Below, in pieces: positions 1 to 5,836 of a DNA stretch of 11,575 bases. The position numbers and the translations under genes are program-made. Position 1 is the stretch's first letter; every line of letters starts with the position of its first letter. The DNA is taken from the NCBI GenBank assembly GCA_013002595.1, contig JABDJG010000041.1, positions 1 through 11,575 on the forward strand, written 5' to 3'. This stretch comes from Hyphomicrobiales bacterium (GTDB lineage Bacteria > Pseudomonadota > Alphaproteobacteria > Rhizobiales > Aestuariivirgaceae). The notes beneath the pieces were generated by a model, which was not told the origin of the DNA, did no database searches, and was given only the letters and a program-made list of their open reading frames with translations.

Positions 1-453
1 CAGTTTCTTTTCGACCACCACGGTGGTACTTTCCGGATCCGGTTCGGTGGATACCGGTGTGATCGGAACGTCAATCCGCGAAATCGAGTCGGCCACCTCG
101 GACATGGCGCCACGCACCAGGTCCTCGATGAAATGGTGCATCAGCTCCAGTTCGCGTTCACCGATCTCGGTGTATTCGACGGCGAAGGATTTGATCTCGG
201 GAACTGCACGGACCACCTTGGCCTTGGCGGTAAATGAAATATCGAAGCCCTGGAAGGGCAGCGTCATCGAGGCTTCGATCTCGCTGCCGACGTTGGGCAG
301 TTCTAGCGGATAGTTATCAACGCGGAAGCCGCCCAGGCTCCAGTCGTGGGCGCGGACTGTGGGGCCGTCGTCGCCGACGCGCAGAAACAAAGGCGCTGTC
401 ACCCGGTGGTGACGCCTCTGGTCCGGCTTTTCTCGACGCACTGTTACAGTCAT
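1..453 (-). CDS. PilZ-domain protein, Alg44-like N-terminus (partial)
   Basis: The first 151 residues of a leftward gene are present; the rest lies beyond position 1. A PilZ c-di-GMP binding domain is visible: the RxxxR motif (R13-R17, RRHHR) is followed by the D37-W-S-L-G-G42 (DxSxxG) motif. After the beta-barrel comes a helix of about residues 98-128 (GERELELMHHFIEDLVRG), then an acidic proline-rich linker. A PilZ domain at the extreme N-terminus followed by this helix is the layout I recall for Alg44, where a membrane helix and a periplasmic HlyD-like domain follow. Those parts would be outside the window, so Alg44 identity is inference; a stand-alone PilZ protein cannot be excluded. The ATG at 453 has only a weak A-rich Shine-Dalgarno (AAAGA). 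A sigma-54 promoter lies about 55 bases upstream. The gene is divergent from a mannose-sugar cupin gene, which supports an exopolysaccharide role. Confidence 0.82.
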   Translation of the reverse strand, partial: MTVTVRREKPDQRRHHRVTAPLFLRVGDDGPTVRAHDWSLGGFRVDNYPLELPNVGSEIEASMTLPFQGFDISFTAKAKVVRAVPEIKSFAVEYTEIGERELELMHHFIEDLVRGAMSEVADSISRIDVPITPVSTEPDPESTTVVVEKKL

Positions 454-506
454 AATTCTTTTTGGTCTGCACAAATTGCGATGCACAGCTCCCCTTAGCG
501 CGTAAT

Positions 507-523
507 TTGCAAGTCACATGCCA
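507..523 (-). promoter_or_regulatory. sigma-54 promoter for the PilZ gene
   Basis: On the minus strand the sequence reads TGGCATG-TGAC-TTGCA, against the sigma-54 consensus TGGCACG-N4-TTGCW. Only one position differs (C to T). The invariant GG (522-521) and GC (510-509) are separated by exactly 10 bases. The predicted transcript starts near 497, giving a leader of about 44 bases to the ATG at 453. A sigma-54 activator gene lies 0.8 kb away, which fits. Confidence 0.72.
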
Positions 524-564
524 ATTAAAGAACGGCTGAATTCTGCGATTTTCAGACCGGCTGC

Positions 565-620
565 TTGCATTGCGCATGATCAAGTCTGCGCATTTTGCAA
601 ATCTTGTTGCGTATTGCGCA
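565..620. promoter_or_regulatory. candidate enhancer (UAS) cluster for the sigma-54 activator
   Basis: Three 13-base stretches resemble the LuxO operator as I remember it (TTGCA-WWW-TGCAA). They are 565-577 (TTGCATTGCGCAT, 10 of 13), 588-600 (GCGCATTTTGCAA, 11 of 13) and 607-619 (TTGCGTATTGCGC, 10 of 13). Their centres are 19-23 bases apart, roughly two helical turns. The cluster sits about 60 bases upstream of the minus sigma-54 promoter and about 120 bases upstream of the plus one, a normal enhancer distance for both. Assignment to the neighbouring activator is inference. The rest of the 454-829 intergenic region holds the two promoters and no convincing gene. Confidence 0.42.
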
Positions 621-721
621 GACGTGACGCTGGGCAACGCGAGATCTCGTAAAAACTTAGCGACCGGAAAAGTCCCGGAATTCCGCCACGATTCCAATTG
701 CCGCAAAACCAAACTGCCAAC

Positions 722-737
722 TGGCATGCAGATTGCG
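722..737 (+). promoter_or_regulatory. sigma-54 promoter for the cupin gene
   Basis: The sequence TGGCATG-CAGA-TTGCG matches the sigma-54 consensus TGGCACG-N4-TTGCW except at C to T and the final W. GG at 723-724 and GC at 735-736 are 10 bases apart as required. It shares TGGCATG with the oppositely directed promoter at 507-523. The predicted start is near 748, giving a leader of about 82 bases before the cupin ATG. Confidence 0.72.
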
Positions 738-829
738 ATGAACCGGTTTGTCAGCGCTGTCTGCGGCCGATCTGTGCAAATTGCATTGCCGGCACCGCTG
801 TTGAGGGAGACGCATTGCAAAGGAAAAAA

Positions 830-1261
830 ATGATGAACAGTATTGTTCCGACAGTTGGCGGCAAGCAGGATGGTGAAGAGTTTACCGCGTTGCTGCCCGA
901 TCACCAGGACGCGATGGCAGCCAATGCCGTACACCGTCCCTGGGGAAGTTTTGAATCAATTATCAACGGCAACGGCTATCAGGTGAAACGCATCGTCGTC
1001 TCGGCCGGCAAGAAGTTGTCGCTGCAGTATCACCACCATCGCTCAGAGCACTGGACCGTGGTTACCGGTACCGCACATGTCACGTTGAACGATGACGTGT
1101 TGATCCTGCAGCCCGATGAAAGCATCTATATTCCGCTGGGTGCCGTGCACCGGATCGATAATCAAGGTGACGATGACATCGTGCTGATTGAAGTGCAGTG
1201 CGGCGACTATCTGGGTGAAGACGATATCGTTCGCATCGAAGACGATTTCGGCCGCGTTTGA
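830..1261 (+). CDS. mannose-6-phosphate isomerase-type cupin (stand-alone ManC/AlgA C-terminal domain)
   Basis: This 143-residue protein is essentially the type II phosphomannose isomerase cupin found at the C-terminus of AlgA/ManC. It would interconvert fructose-6-phosphate and mannose-6-phosphate in the cytoplasm, the first step towards GDP-mannose. Visible signatures are HRPWGSFE (35-42), the metal-binding stretch QYHHHRSEHW (Q66, H68, E73, H74), GTAHVT (80-85), the second histidine in HRID (H107), and EVQCGDYLGEDDIVR (121-135). Only about 34 residues precede the cupin, so the nucleotidyltransferase half is absent here; it is encoded separately at 3772-4965. AAGGA (819-823) precedes tandem ATGs at 830 and 833, either of which could be used. 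A sigma-54 promoter lies upstream. The gene converges with the sigma-54 activator gene, with only 11 bases between stops and no clear terminator. Catalysis by the isolated cupin is not proven; some such proteins could have other sugar-phosphate roles. Confidence 0.88.
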   Translation: MMNSIVPTVGGKQDGEEFTALLPDHQDAMAANAVHRPWGSFESIINGNGYQVKRIVVSAGKKLSLQYHHHRSEHWTVVTGTAHVTLNDDVLILQPDESIYIPLGAVHRIDNQGDDDIVLIEVQCGDYLGEDDIVRIEDDFGRV

Positions 1262-1272
1262 TCGGAAAGAAT

Positions 1273-2694
1273 TCAATCCTGGGGTATGCTGCGCGTTTCC
1301 CAGGCCTCTTTCTTCCGGTAGATTGTCGAAGGGCTGACGCCAAGCACCTTGGCTGCCTTGGGAATACTGCCGCCGCAGGCCGCAATAGTGCCTTCGATGG
1401 CCTGTTTTTCGATCTGCCACAGTTCCATACCGGCAAATGACCTGGAGACCGGTACATCGCCGGCTTCACGGAGGTGTGCGACATCCAGTCGGGGGCCGGC
1501 CGGGGCCGATGTGTCCATACAGATCAGTTGGTCGAGCATGTGCCGTTCGATGGTTTCACCATCGTATAGAACCACGGCCTGCCGAACGGCATTTTGCAGT
1601 TCGCGAATGTTGCCGGGCCAGTCATGGGCCGTCAGTGTCTGCTCGGCCTCTTGGGAGAACTGTTTGAACCCCTTGCCTTCTTCCAGGGCAAACTGCTTGA
1701 GGAAGTGCCGCGCGATTTCCAGGGTGTCCTGGCCGCGCTCGCGCAATGGCGGCAGGTGCACTGGCAGGACATGAAGCCGGAAATAGAGATCTTCCCGGAA
1801 ATGGCCTGCGCGCACCTCGTCCATCGGTGAGCGGTTGGTGGCGCAAATGACCCGAATGTCGACTTCCTCGGTCGCCGCCGAGCCGACGCGCTGGATCAAT
1901 CCGGTTTGCAGGAAGCGCAACAGTTTGGTCTGTAAAGACAGATCCATCTCGCAGATTTCGTCAAGAAACAACGTGCCGCCGTCGGCGAGCCGGGCGGCAC
2001 CATCACGGTCGCTTATGGCACCGGTGAACGATCCCTTGAGGTGGCCGAAAATTTCCGATTCCATCAGGTCTTTGGGGATCGCGCCGCAGTTGATTGCAAC
2101 AAACGGTCCGGCTGCGCGCGGCGACAGGGCGTGCACGGCTTCAGCACAAAGTTCCTTGCCGGTGCCGCTGTCGCCGGTGATGAAGACCGAGGCCTTGGAT
2201 TGGGCGACCGATCTGATCTTGTGATAGACGACCCGCATGGTGTCGGAGGCGCCGATGAAGCCGTGGAATGAACCATCGGCATCCTTTGCCGGTACAGTCT
2301 TGAGCGCCTGCTTGAGGGTGGTCCGCTCAAGCGCGTTCTTAATTGTGGTGACCAGCCGGTCCCGGGTAACCGGCTTGATGAGGTAATCATAGGCACCCTG
2401 GCGAACCGCCTGGACAGCCATGGCGATCGAGGCGTTGGCGGTGATGATCACAACGGTAGTGCCGGTATGGCCTTCGCGCAGTTCACCGAGCAGTTCAATG
2501 CCGGAGACGTCGGGCAATCCAAGATCGAGCAGGACCGCGTCATACTCGGTTGCGCTGTAATAGCGCCGTGCTTCGGCGCCGGTCTCGGCGGCATCGACGA
2601 TGAACCCCTCAGCCTCCAGATGACTGCGGTACAGCGTCGCCAACGAGACAGTATCCTCGACCATGAGAACCCGCCTTTGGGTCGTCTTGCTCAT
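1273..2694 (-). CDS. LuxO/NtrC-family sigma-54-dependent response regulator
   Basis: This 473-residue protein has the full NtrC layout. The receiver domain (about 8-122) has acidic E13-D14, phospho-acceptor D57, T85 and K107. The AAA+ sigma-54 activation domain (about 145-380) has Walker A GDSGTGKE (174-181), the sigma-54 contact loop GSFTGA (221-226, usually GAFTGA), Walker B GGTLFLDE (239-246), the arginine-finger region FREDLYFRL (299-307) and WPGNIREL (359-366). A Fis-type helix-turn-helix (about 427-462) ends in SPSTIYRKKEAW, much like LuxO. Phosphorylation should promote ATP-driven remodelling of sigma-54 RNA polymerase at distant enhancers. It follows a REC-Hpt gene with a 32-base gap and is probably co-transcribed with it, so that protein is the likely phosphodonor. 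Plausible targets are the two sigma-54 promoters at 507-523 and 722-737. The ATG at 2694 has a weak GGGA Shine-Dalgarno about 11 bases upstream. Specific orthology with LuxO is inference; the family call is firm. Confidence 0.93.
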   Translation of the reverse strand: MSKTTQRRVLMVEDTVSLATLYRSHLEAEGFIVDAAETGAEARRYYSATEYDAVLLDLGLPDVSGIELLGELREGHTGTTVVIITANASIAMAVQAVRQGAYDYLIKPVTRDRLVTTIKNALERTTLKQALKTVPAKDADGSFHGFIGASDTMRVVYHKIRSVAQSKASVFITGDSGTGKELCAEAVHALSPRAAGPFVAINCGAIPKDLMESEIFGHLKGSFTGAISDRDGAARLADGGTLFLDEICEMDLSLQTKLLRFLQTGLIQRVGSAATEEVDIRVICATNRSPMDEVRAGHFREDLYFRLHVLPVHLPPLRERGQDTLEIARHFLKQFALEEGKGFKQFSQEAEQTLTAHDWPGNIRELQNAVRQAVVLYDGETIERHMLDQLICMDTSAPAGPRLDVAHLREAGDVPVSRSFAGMELWQIEKQAIEGTIAACGGSIPKAAKVLGVSPSTIYRKKEAWETRSIPQD

Positions 2695-2726
2695 TGTCTG
2701 TGGTCCCGTGGTTTGGTCATAACGCT

Positions 2727-3560
2727 TCAGGCGGCACGCGCTGCATCCAATGCAGCTGCCGTTTCATCGGCGCAGGTGCAGGTCTCCGACACCCGGTTGA
2801 GCAATTCGGGTGGCGATACGACCGTGGCCTCATCTTCCAGCGCCGTTGCCAGCTTTTCCAGCTTGGGCGCGGCGAAGGTGCTGGCAATTCCTTTCAGCTT
2901 GTGGGCAACCTTGGCCACCGTTTCAGGGTCGTTGGCGCTGTGATCTGCATCCAGCAGCTTGGCGCAGTCCTGGATTTCGCCGATAACGACCTGAAACAGT
3001 TTTTGCAAGGCGTCGCGGGTCATTTCATCACGCAGCCGGTGCAGTGCTTTGCGGTCGATCAATCCGTCGGCGCTACTCGGCGCATTCTGGATGGCAATTG
3101 CATCCGTATTGGTGCGGTGCGAGACATCGATGACGGCCTGAATGACTTTGCGCAGCTGTTCCCGGCCTGCCGGTTTTGCCAGGTTGATATCGAACGATTC
3201 GCGCCAGATCGATGCCTTTTGCGAGTCTGCCAGAAAGGCGGACAGTGCGATGATCGGCGTGCTCCCGGCGGGGTCGTCGAGGGCGCGGATCTGCTGCGCC
3301 GCGGTGAGGCCGTCCATGACCGGCATCTCGATATCCATGATGATGACGTCATAGGGGTTGGCGCGCGCGTTGATGACGGCATCCTCGCCGTTTTCAGCAG
3401 CATCGACGTCGCAACCCATTCGGGTGAGCAGGGCGGTCGTCAGAATGCGAGCTGCAAATGAATCTTCGGCAAGAAGTATGCGCGGCCTTGATCCGTCGGG
3501 GCAGGTGAGGACGTCTCGGGACGGTGTATGCTGTGCCTTTTGGCCAACCTGTGAGGTCAT
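2727..3560 (-). CDS. receiver-Hpt phosphotransfer protein (LuxU-like relay partner)
   Basis: Counted from the ATG at 3560 (277 residues), an N-terminal receiver domain spans about 26-145. It has acidic E32-D33, phospho-acceptor D76 in IIMDIEMPVMDG, S107 and K129. After a linker rich in Asn, Ala and Ser comes a histidine phosphotransfer domain (about 166-260) with the motif AHKLKG; the phospho-accepting histidine is H220. There is no kinase domain, membrane segment or output domain, so it should pass phosphoryl groups within a relay, from an unlinked hybrid kinase to the downstream sigma-54 response regulator or in reverse. This is the role LuxU plays for LuxO, here with an added receiver. Start choice is uncertain: a GTG at 3569 would add three residues but has no Shine-Dalgarno, while the ATG at 3560 has GGAG only three bases upstream. 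Confidence 0.9.
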   Translation of the reverse strand: MTSQVGQKAQHTPSRDVLTCPDGSRPRILLAEDSFAARILTTALLTRMGCDVDAAENGEDAVINARANPYDVIIMDIEMPVMDGLTAAQQIRALDDPAGSTPIIALSAFLADSQKASIWRESFDINLAKPAGREQLRKVIQAVIDVSHRTNTDAIAIQNAPSSADGLIDRKALHRLRDEMTRDALQKLFQVVIGEIQDCAKLLDADHSANDPETVAKVAHKLKGIASTFAAPKLEKLATALEDEATVVSPPELLNRVSETCTCADETAAALDAARAA

Positions 3561-3590
3561 ATACTCCACACTAACGCTACTTGCGCGGGG

Positions 3591-3607
3591 GTAATCCGCG
3601 CGATTAC
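3591..3607. promoter_or_regulatory. perfect palindrome GTAATC-N5-GATTAC upstream of the REC-Hpt gene
   Basis: A 6-5-6 inverted repeat (arms 3591-3596 and 3602-3607, spacer CGCGC) lies 31-47 bases upstream of the ATG at 3560. The position suits an operator overlapping the core promoter of the two-gene regulator operon. On the minus strand a weak CTAGAC/GTAATC pair with a 17-base spacer could be the -35/-10. No regulator can be named. Confidence 0.3.
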
Positions 3608-3694
3608 AAACTGATTTGATCGGAGTCTAGGCCGTGAGGGATGAAGAAGCGGTTTATCAAAATGCAAAACGATGTCTTGGAGATTCGCAAATTG

Positions 3695-3718
3695 AAAAAC
3701 CAGCCGGAAACTGGGGTT
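3695..3718 (-). terminator. weak candidate terminator after manC
   Basis: On the minus strand, 54-77 bases beyond the manC stop, AACCCCAG and CTGGTT can pair around a seven-base loop. This gives a six-pair stem with a two-base bulge, followed by a run of five T. The stem is short, so this is only suggestive. If real, it would separate manC from the REC-Hpt operon. Confidence 0.28.
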
Positions 3719-3771
3719 ATGGCTAACAAGTGGTTAAGTGCGGCCGGGCAGGGCGCGTGGGCCGATACAGC

Positions 3772-4965
3772 TCAGGCAGCAGCTTCCGTGGAGGGGTCGT
3801 CACCGGTGGTTGTCTGCACGGCCTCGGCGATTTCCTTGGCAACCTCCACAGGATCGGCGGCGCTGTCGGTCGATTTGCGGTCACGCACCGCTTCGGCGAT
3901 CCGGCGGATATCCTGTGCGTGGCTCTTGGCGGCAACGATGACGGCATCGCCGGTGTTGACGACGATGACGTCTTTCAGGCCGACCACGGCTGTTACCGGG
4001 CCTTCAGAGCGAACATAGGCGCCCTGGACATCATCCAGGATGACATCGCCAATTGTCACGTTCTGGGCGCTGTCACGTTCTGAAATCTCCCAAACGGCGG
4101 TCCACGAGCCAACATCGCTCCACAATGGATCGACCGGGACAACGGCGGCGCGGGCGGTTTTCTCCATCACGGCATAATCGATCGAGATATTCTCGGCCTG
4201 GGCAAAGGCGGCGGCCGACGGGCGGATGACGTTGTTCTCGACGGCGCCTTCGACAAGGGCGTGCTGGCATGCTGTGATGATGCCGGGCTTGAGCACCTGC
4301 ATTTCCTGCAGGAGTGGCTTTACCGGGAACAGGAACATACCGCTGTTCCAGTGAAAGTCGCCATCTTCAAGCATGCGCACGGCGTCGTGCCGTGGCGGTT
4401 TTTCGACGAATTTCGCAACCTTGAAGATTTCCTGCGGCTCATCTGCCCTGGGAATCAGCGGTTCACCCTGCTTGATGTAACCGTAACTTGTTTCCGGACC
4501 GTCAGGTGTGATGCCGAAGGTCACGAAGGCACCCAGTTCAGCGGCGGTGCGGGCCTTGTCGATCGCCGCGATCAAGCGTCCGGGATCGCGGATATAGTGA
4601 TCAGACGGCATGACAAGAACATGTTCGCCCAGCTTCAGCGCCATGGTCAGCATGGCGGTTATGGCGACGGCCGGGGCGGTATTTCGGCCTTCCGGCTCCA
4701 GAATGACGGCAGCCGGGGTGATACCGGCCTCACGCAGTTCGGTCTGGATCATCTCGTGATGGGTGACATTGCCGATGATGATCGGCGGTGTGAACCGGCC
4801 CGGGTCGGTGATCCGGGTCAGGGTCTGCTGGAACATGCTGCGCTGGCCGGCAATTGCTTGAAATTGCTTGGGTTTATCGTCTCTCGACAAAGGCCAAAGA
4901 CGGGTGCCGGACCCCCCGACAAGGATCACCGGCGTGATGCCATCACAACTGTTCTTAGAATTCAT
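3772..4965 (-). CDS. manC: mannose-1-phosphate guanylyltransferase (no isomerase domain)
   Basis: This 397-residue enzyme makes GDP-mannose from mannose-1-phosphate and GTP in the cytoplasm, supplying mannosyl or mannuronyl polymers. The nucleotidyltransferase signature GGSGTRLWPLSR is at 17-28, with EPEGRNTAPA (90-99), MPSDH (119-123), FVEKP (186-190), WNSGMF (206-211), SIDYAVMEK (261-269) and WSDVGSW (282-288). A short left-handed beta-helix region follows to about 360. The protein then ends in a low-complexity Ala/Glu/Thr tail of about 35 residues, instead of the cupin that completes bifunctional AlgA/ManC proteins of about 470-480 residues. The missing isomerase half is encoded at 830-1261. 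The ATG at 4965 has GGAG 12 bases upstream, slightly far. It lies upstream of the REC-Hpt/activator pair on the same strand but with about 200 bases between, so it is probably a separate transcript. No sigma-54 site was found before it. Confidence 0.95.
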   Translation of the reverse strand: MNSKNSCDGITPVILVGGSGTRLWPLSRDDKPKQFQAIAGQRSMFQQTLTRITDPGRFTPPIIIGNVTHHEMIQTELREAGITPAAVILEPEGRNTAPAVAITAMLTMALKLGEHVLVMPSDHYIRDPGRLIAAIDKARTAAELGAFVTFGITPDGPETSYGYIKQGEPLIPRADEPQEIFKVAKFVEKPPRHDAVRMLEDGDFHWNSGMFLFPVKPLLQEMQVLKPGIITACQHALVEGAVENNVIRPSAAAFAQAENISIDYAVMEKTARAAVVPVDPLWSDVGSWTAVWEISERDSAQNVTIGDVILDDVQGAYVRSEGPVTAVVGLKDVIVVNTGDAVIVAAKSHAQDIRRIAEAVRDRKSTDSAADPVEVAKEIAEAVQTTTGDDPSTEAAA

Positions 4966-5098
4966 TATCGCCCATCACTCCAGCGCACGCGCGATGCGTT
5001 GCGTGGATTTCCTGTCTATGAACAGTCAAACTAGCGCGAAAGTGTTGCTGATCCGTAACCAATCCGGCGGTTTAAGCGCCCAATTGGCCCCCGTCAGG

Positions 5099-5113
5099 CC
5101 CCCTAGATGGGGG
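5099..5113. terminator. GC-rich hairpin between upp and manC
   Basis: CCCCC-TAGAT-GGGGG forms a five-base-pair hairpin, extendable by two G-U pairs, about 70-90 bases beyond the upp stop on the minus strand. No T-run follows on either strand, so termination activity is uncertain. The rest of the 4966-5185 gap shows no gene; a TTGACT is present on the minus strand at 5027-5032 but without a good -10. Confidence 0.28.
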
Positions 5114-5185
5114 TTCCGAAGGGGCAGGTAGGCGGGTGTCCTTACGGCAAGTCGGCCGGGTTGAAGCCCTGCCGGACGGTGCCGG

Positions 5186-5818
5186 CTACTTGGTGCCGAA
5201 CATCCGGTCGCCGGCATCGCCAAGGCCCGGCAGGATGTACCCGTGGTCGTTGAGGTGGCTGTCGATGGCGGCGGTAAAGACCTTCACATCGGGATGCGAT
5301 TTGCCGAGGGCTTCGATGCCTTCGGGTGCCGCCAGCAGGCACATGAAGCTGATGTTGGTGGCGCCGGCCTGTTTGAGGCGGTCAAGCGCGGCCGACACGG
5401 AGTTGCCGGTGGCCAGCATCGGATCGACTGCAATGACGCGGCGCTCGCCGAGCGAATCGGGCAGTTTCAGGTAGTATTCGACAGCTGCCAGGGTTGCCGG
5501 ATCGCGATAAAGCCCGATATGGCCAACGCGGGCCGACGGCACCAGGTCGAGCATGCCGTCGAGCAGGCCGTTGCCGGCCCGAAGGATCGAGACAAGAACC
5601 AGTTTCTTGCCCTTCAGGATCGGGGCTTCCATTTCAACGAGCGGGGTCTCGATCGTCTGCGTCGTCATCGGCAGGTCGCGCAGCACTTCATAGGCAAGCA
5701 GCAGCGAGATCTCGCGCAGCAGCTGGCGAAAGACGGCCGAGGGGCAATGCTTGTCGCGCATCAAGGTCAGCTTGTGCAGCACCAGCGGATGATCGACCAC
5801 GGTTACGTTATTGGGCAT
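5186..5818 (-). CDS. upp: uracil phosphoribosyltransferase
   Basis: This 210-residue protein has the usual family length and converts uracil and PRPP to UMP and pyrophosphate in the cytoplasm. SILRAGNGLLDG (77-88) is followed by the PRPP-binding loop VDPMLATGNS (131-140) and the C-terminal uracil-binding stretch GYILPGLGDAGDRMFG (193-208). The ATG at 5818 has a strong GGAAGGA eight bases upstream. It starts 18 bases after the URC4-like gene, so it is the third gene of that operon. Besides salvage, this position suggests it fills the URC6 role, activating uracil to UMP as the entry step of uracil catabolism. Confidence 0.96.
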   Translation of the reverse strand: MPNNVTVVDHPLVLHKLTLMRDKHCPSAVFRQLLREISLLLAYEVLRDLPMTTQTIETPLVEMEAPILKGKKLVLVSILRAGNGLLDGMLDLVPSARVGHIGLYRDPATLAAVEYYLKLPDSLGERRVIAVDPMLATGNSVSAALDRLKQAGATNISFMCLLAAPEGIEALGKSHPDVKVFTAAIDSHLNDHGYILPGLGDAGDRMFGTK

Positions 5819-5836
5819 GGCAATGTTCCTTCCAAT

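Noticed and set aside
698..829. Upstream extension of the cupin frame with a cysteine-rich stretch (CQRCLRPICANC) that looks like a zinc ribbon.
   Set aside because: It has no ribosome site and lies across the sigma-54 promoter and predicted transcript start; the ATG at 830 has a Shine-Dalgarno and gives a family-sized cupin.
748..829. Qrr-like small RNA from the plus sigma-54 promoter, by analogy with LuxO systems.
   Set aside because: No terminator hairpin with a T-run appears before the cupin, and the spacing fits an ordinary leader.
317..934. A 205-codon minus-strand open frame across the intergenic region.
   Set aside because: It runs through both sigma-54 promoters and overlaps the PilZ and cupin genes; no family resemblance and its C-terminal part is the PilZ gene in another frame.
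5043..5070. A GC-N10-CC pair upstream of manC that could be a minus-strand sigma-54 promoter.
   Set aside because: The flanking bases do not match: TGGTT instead of TGGCA, and CAGC instead of TTGC.
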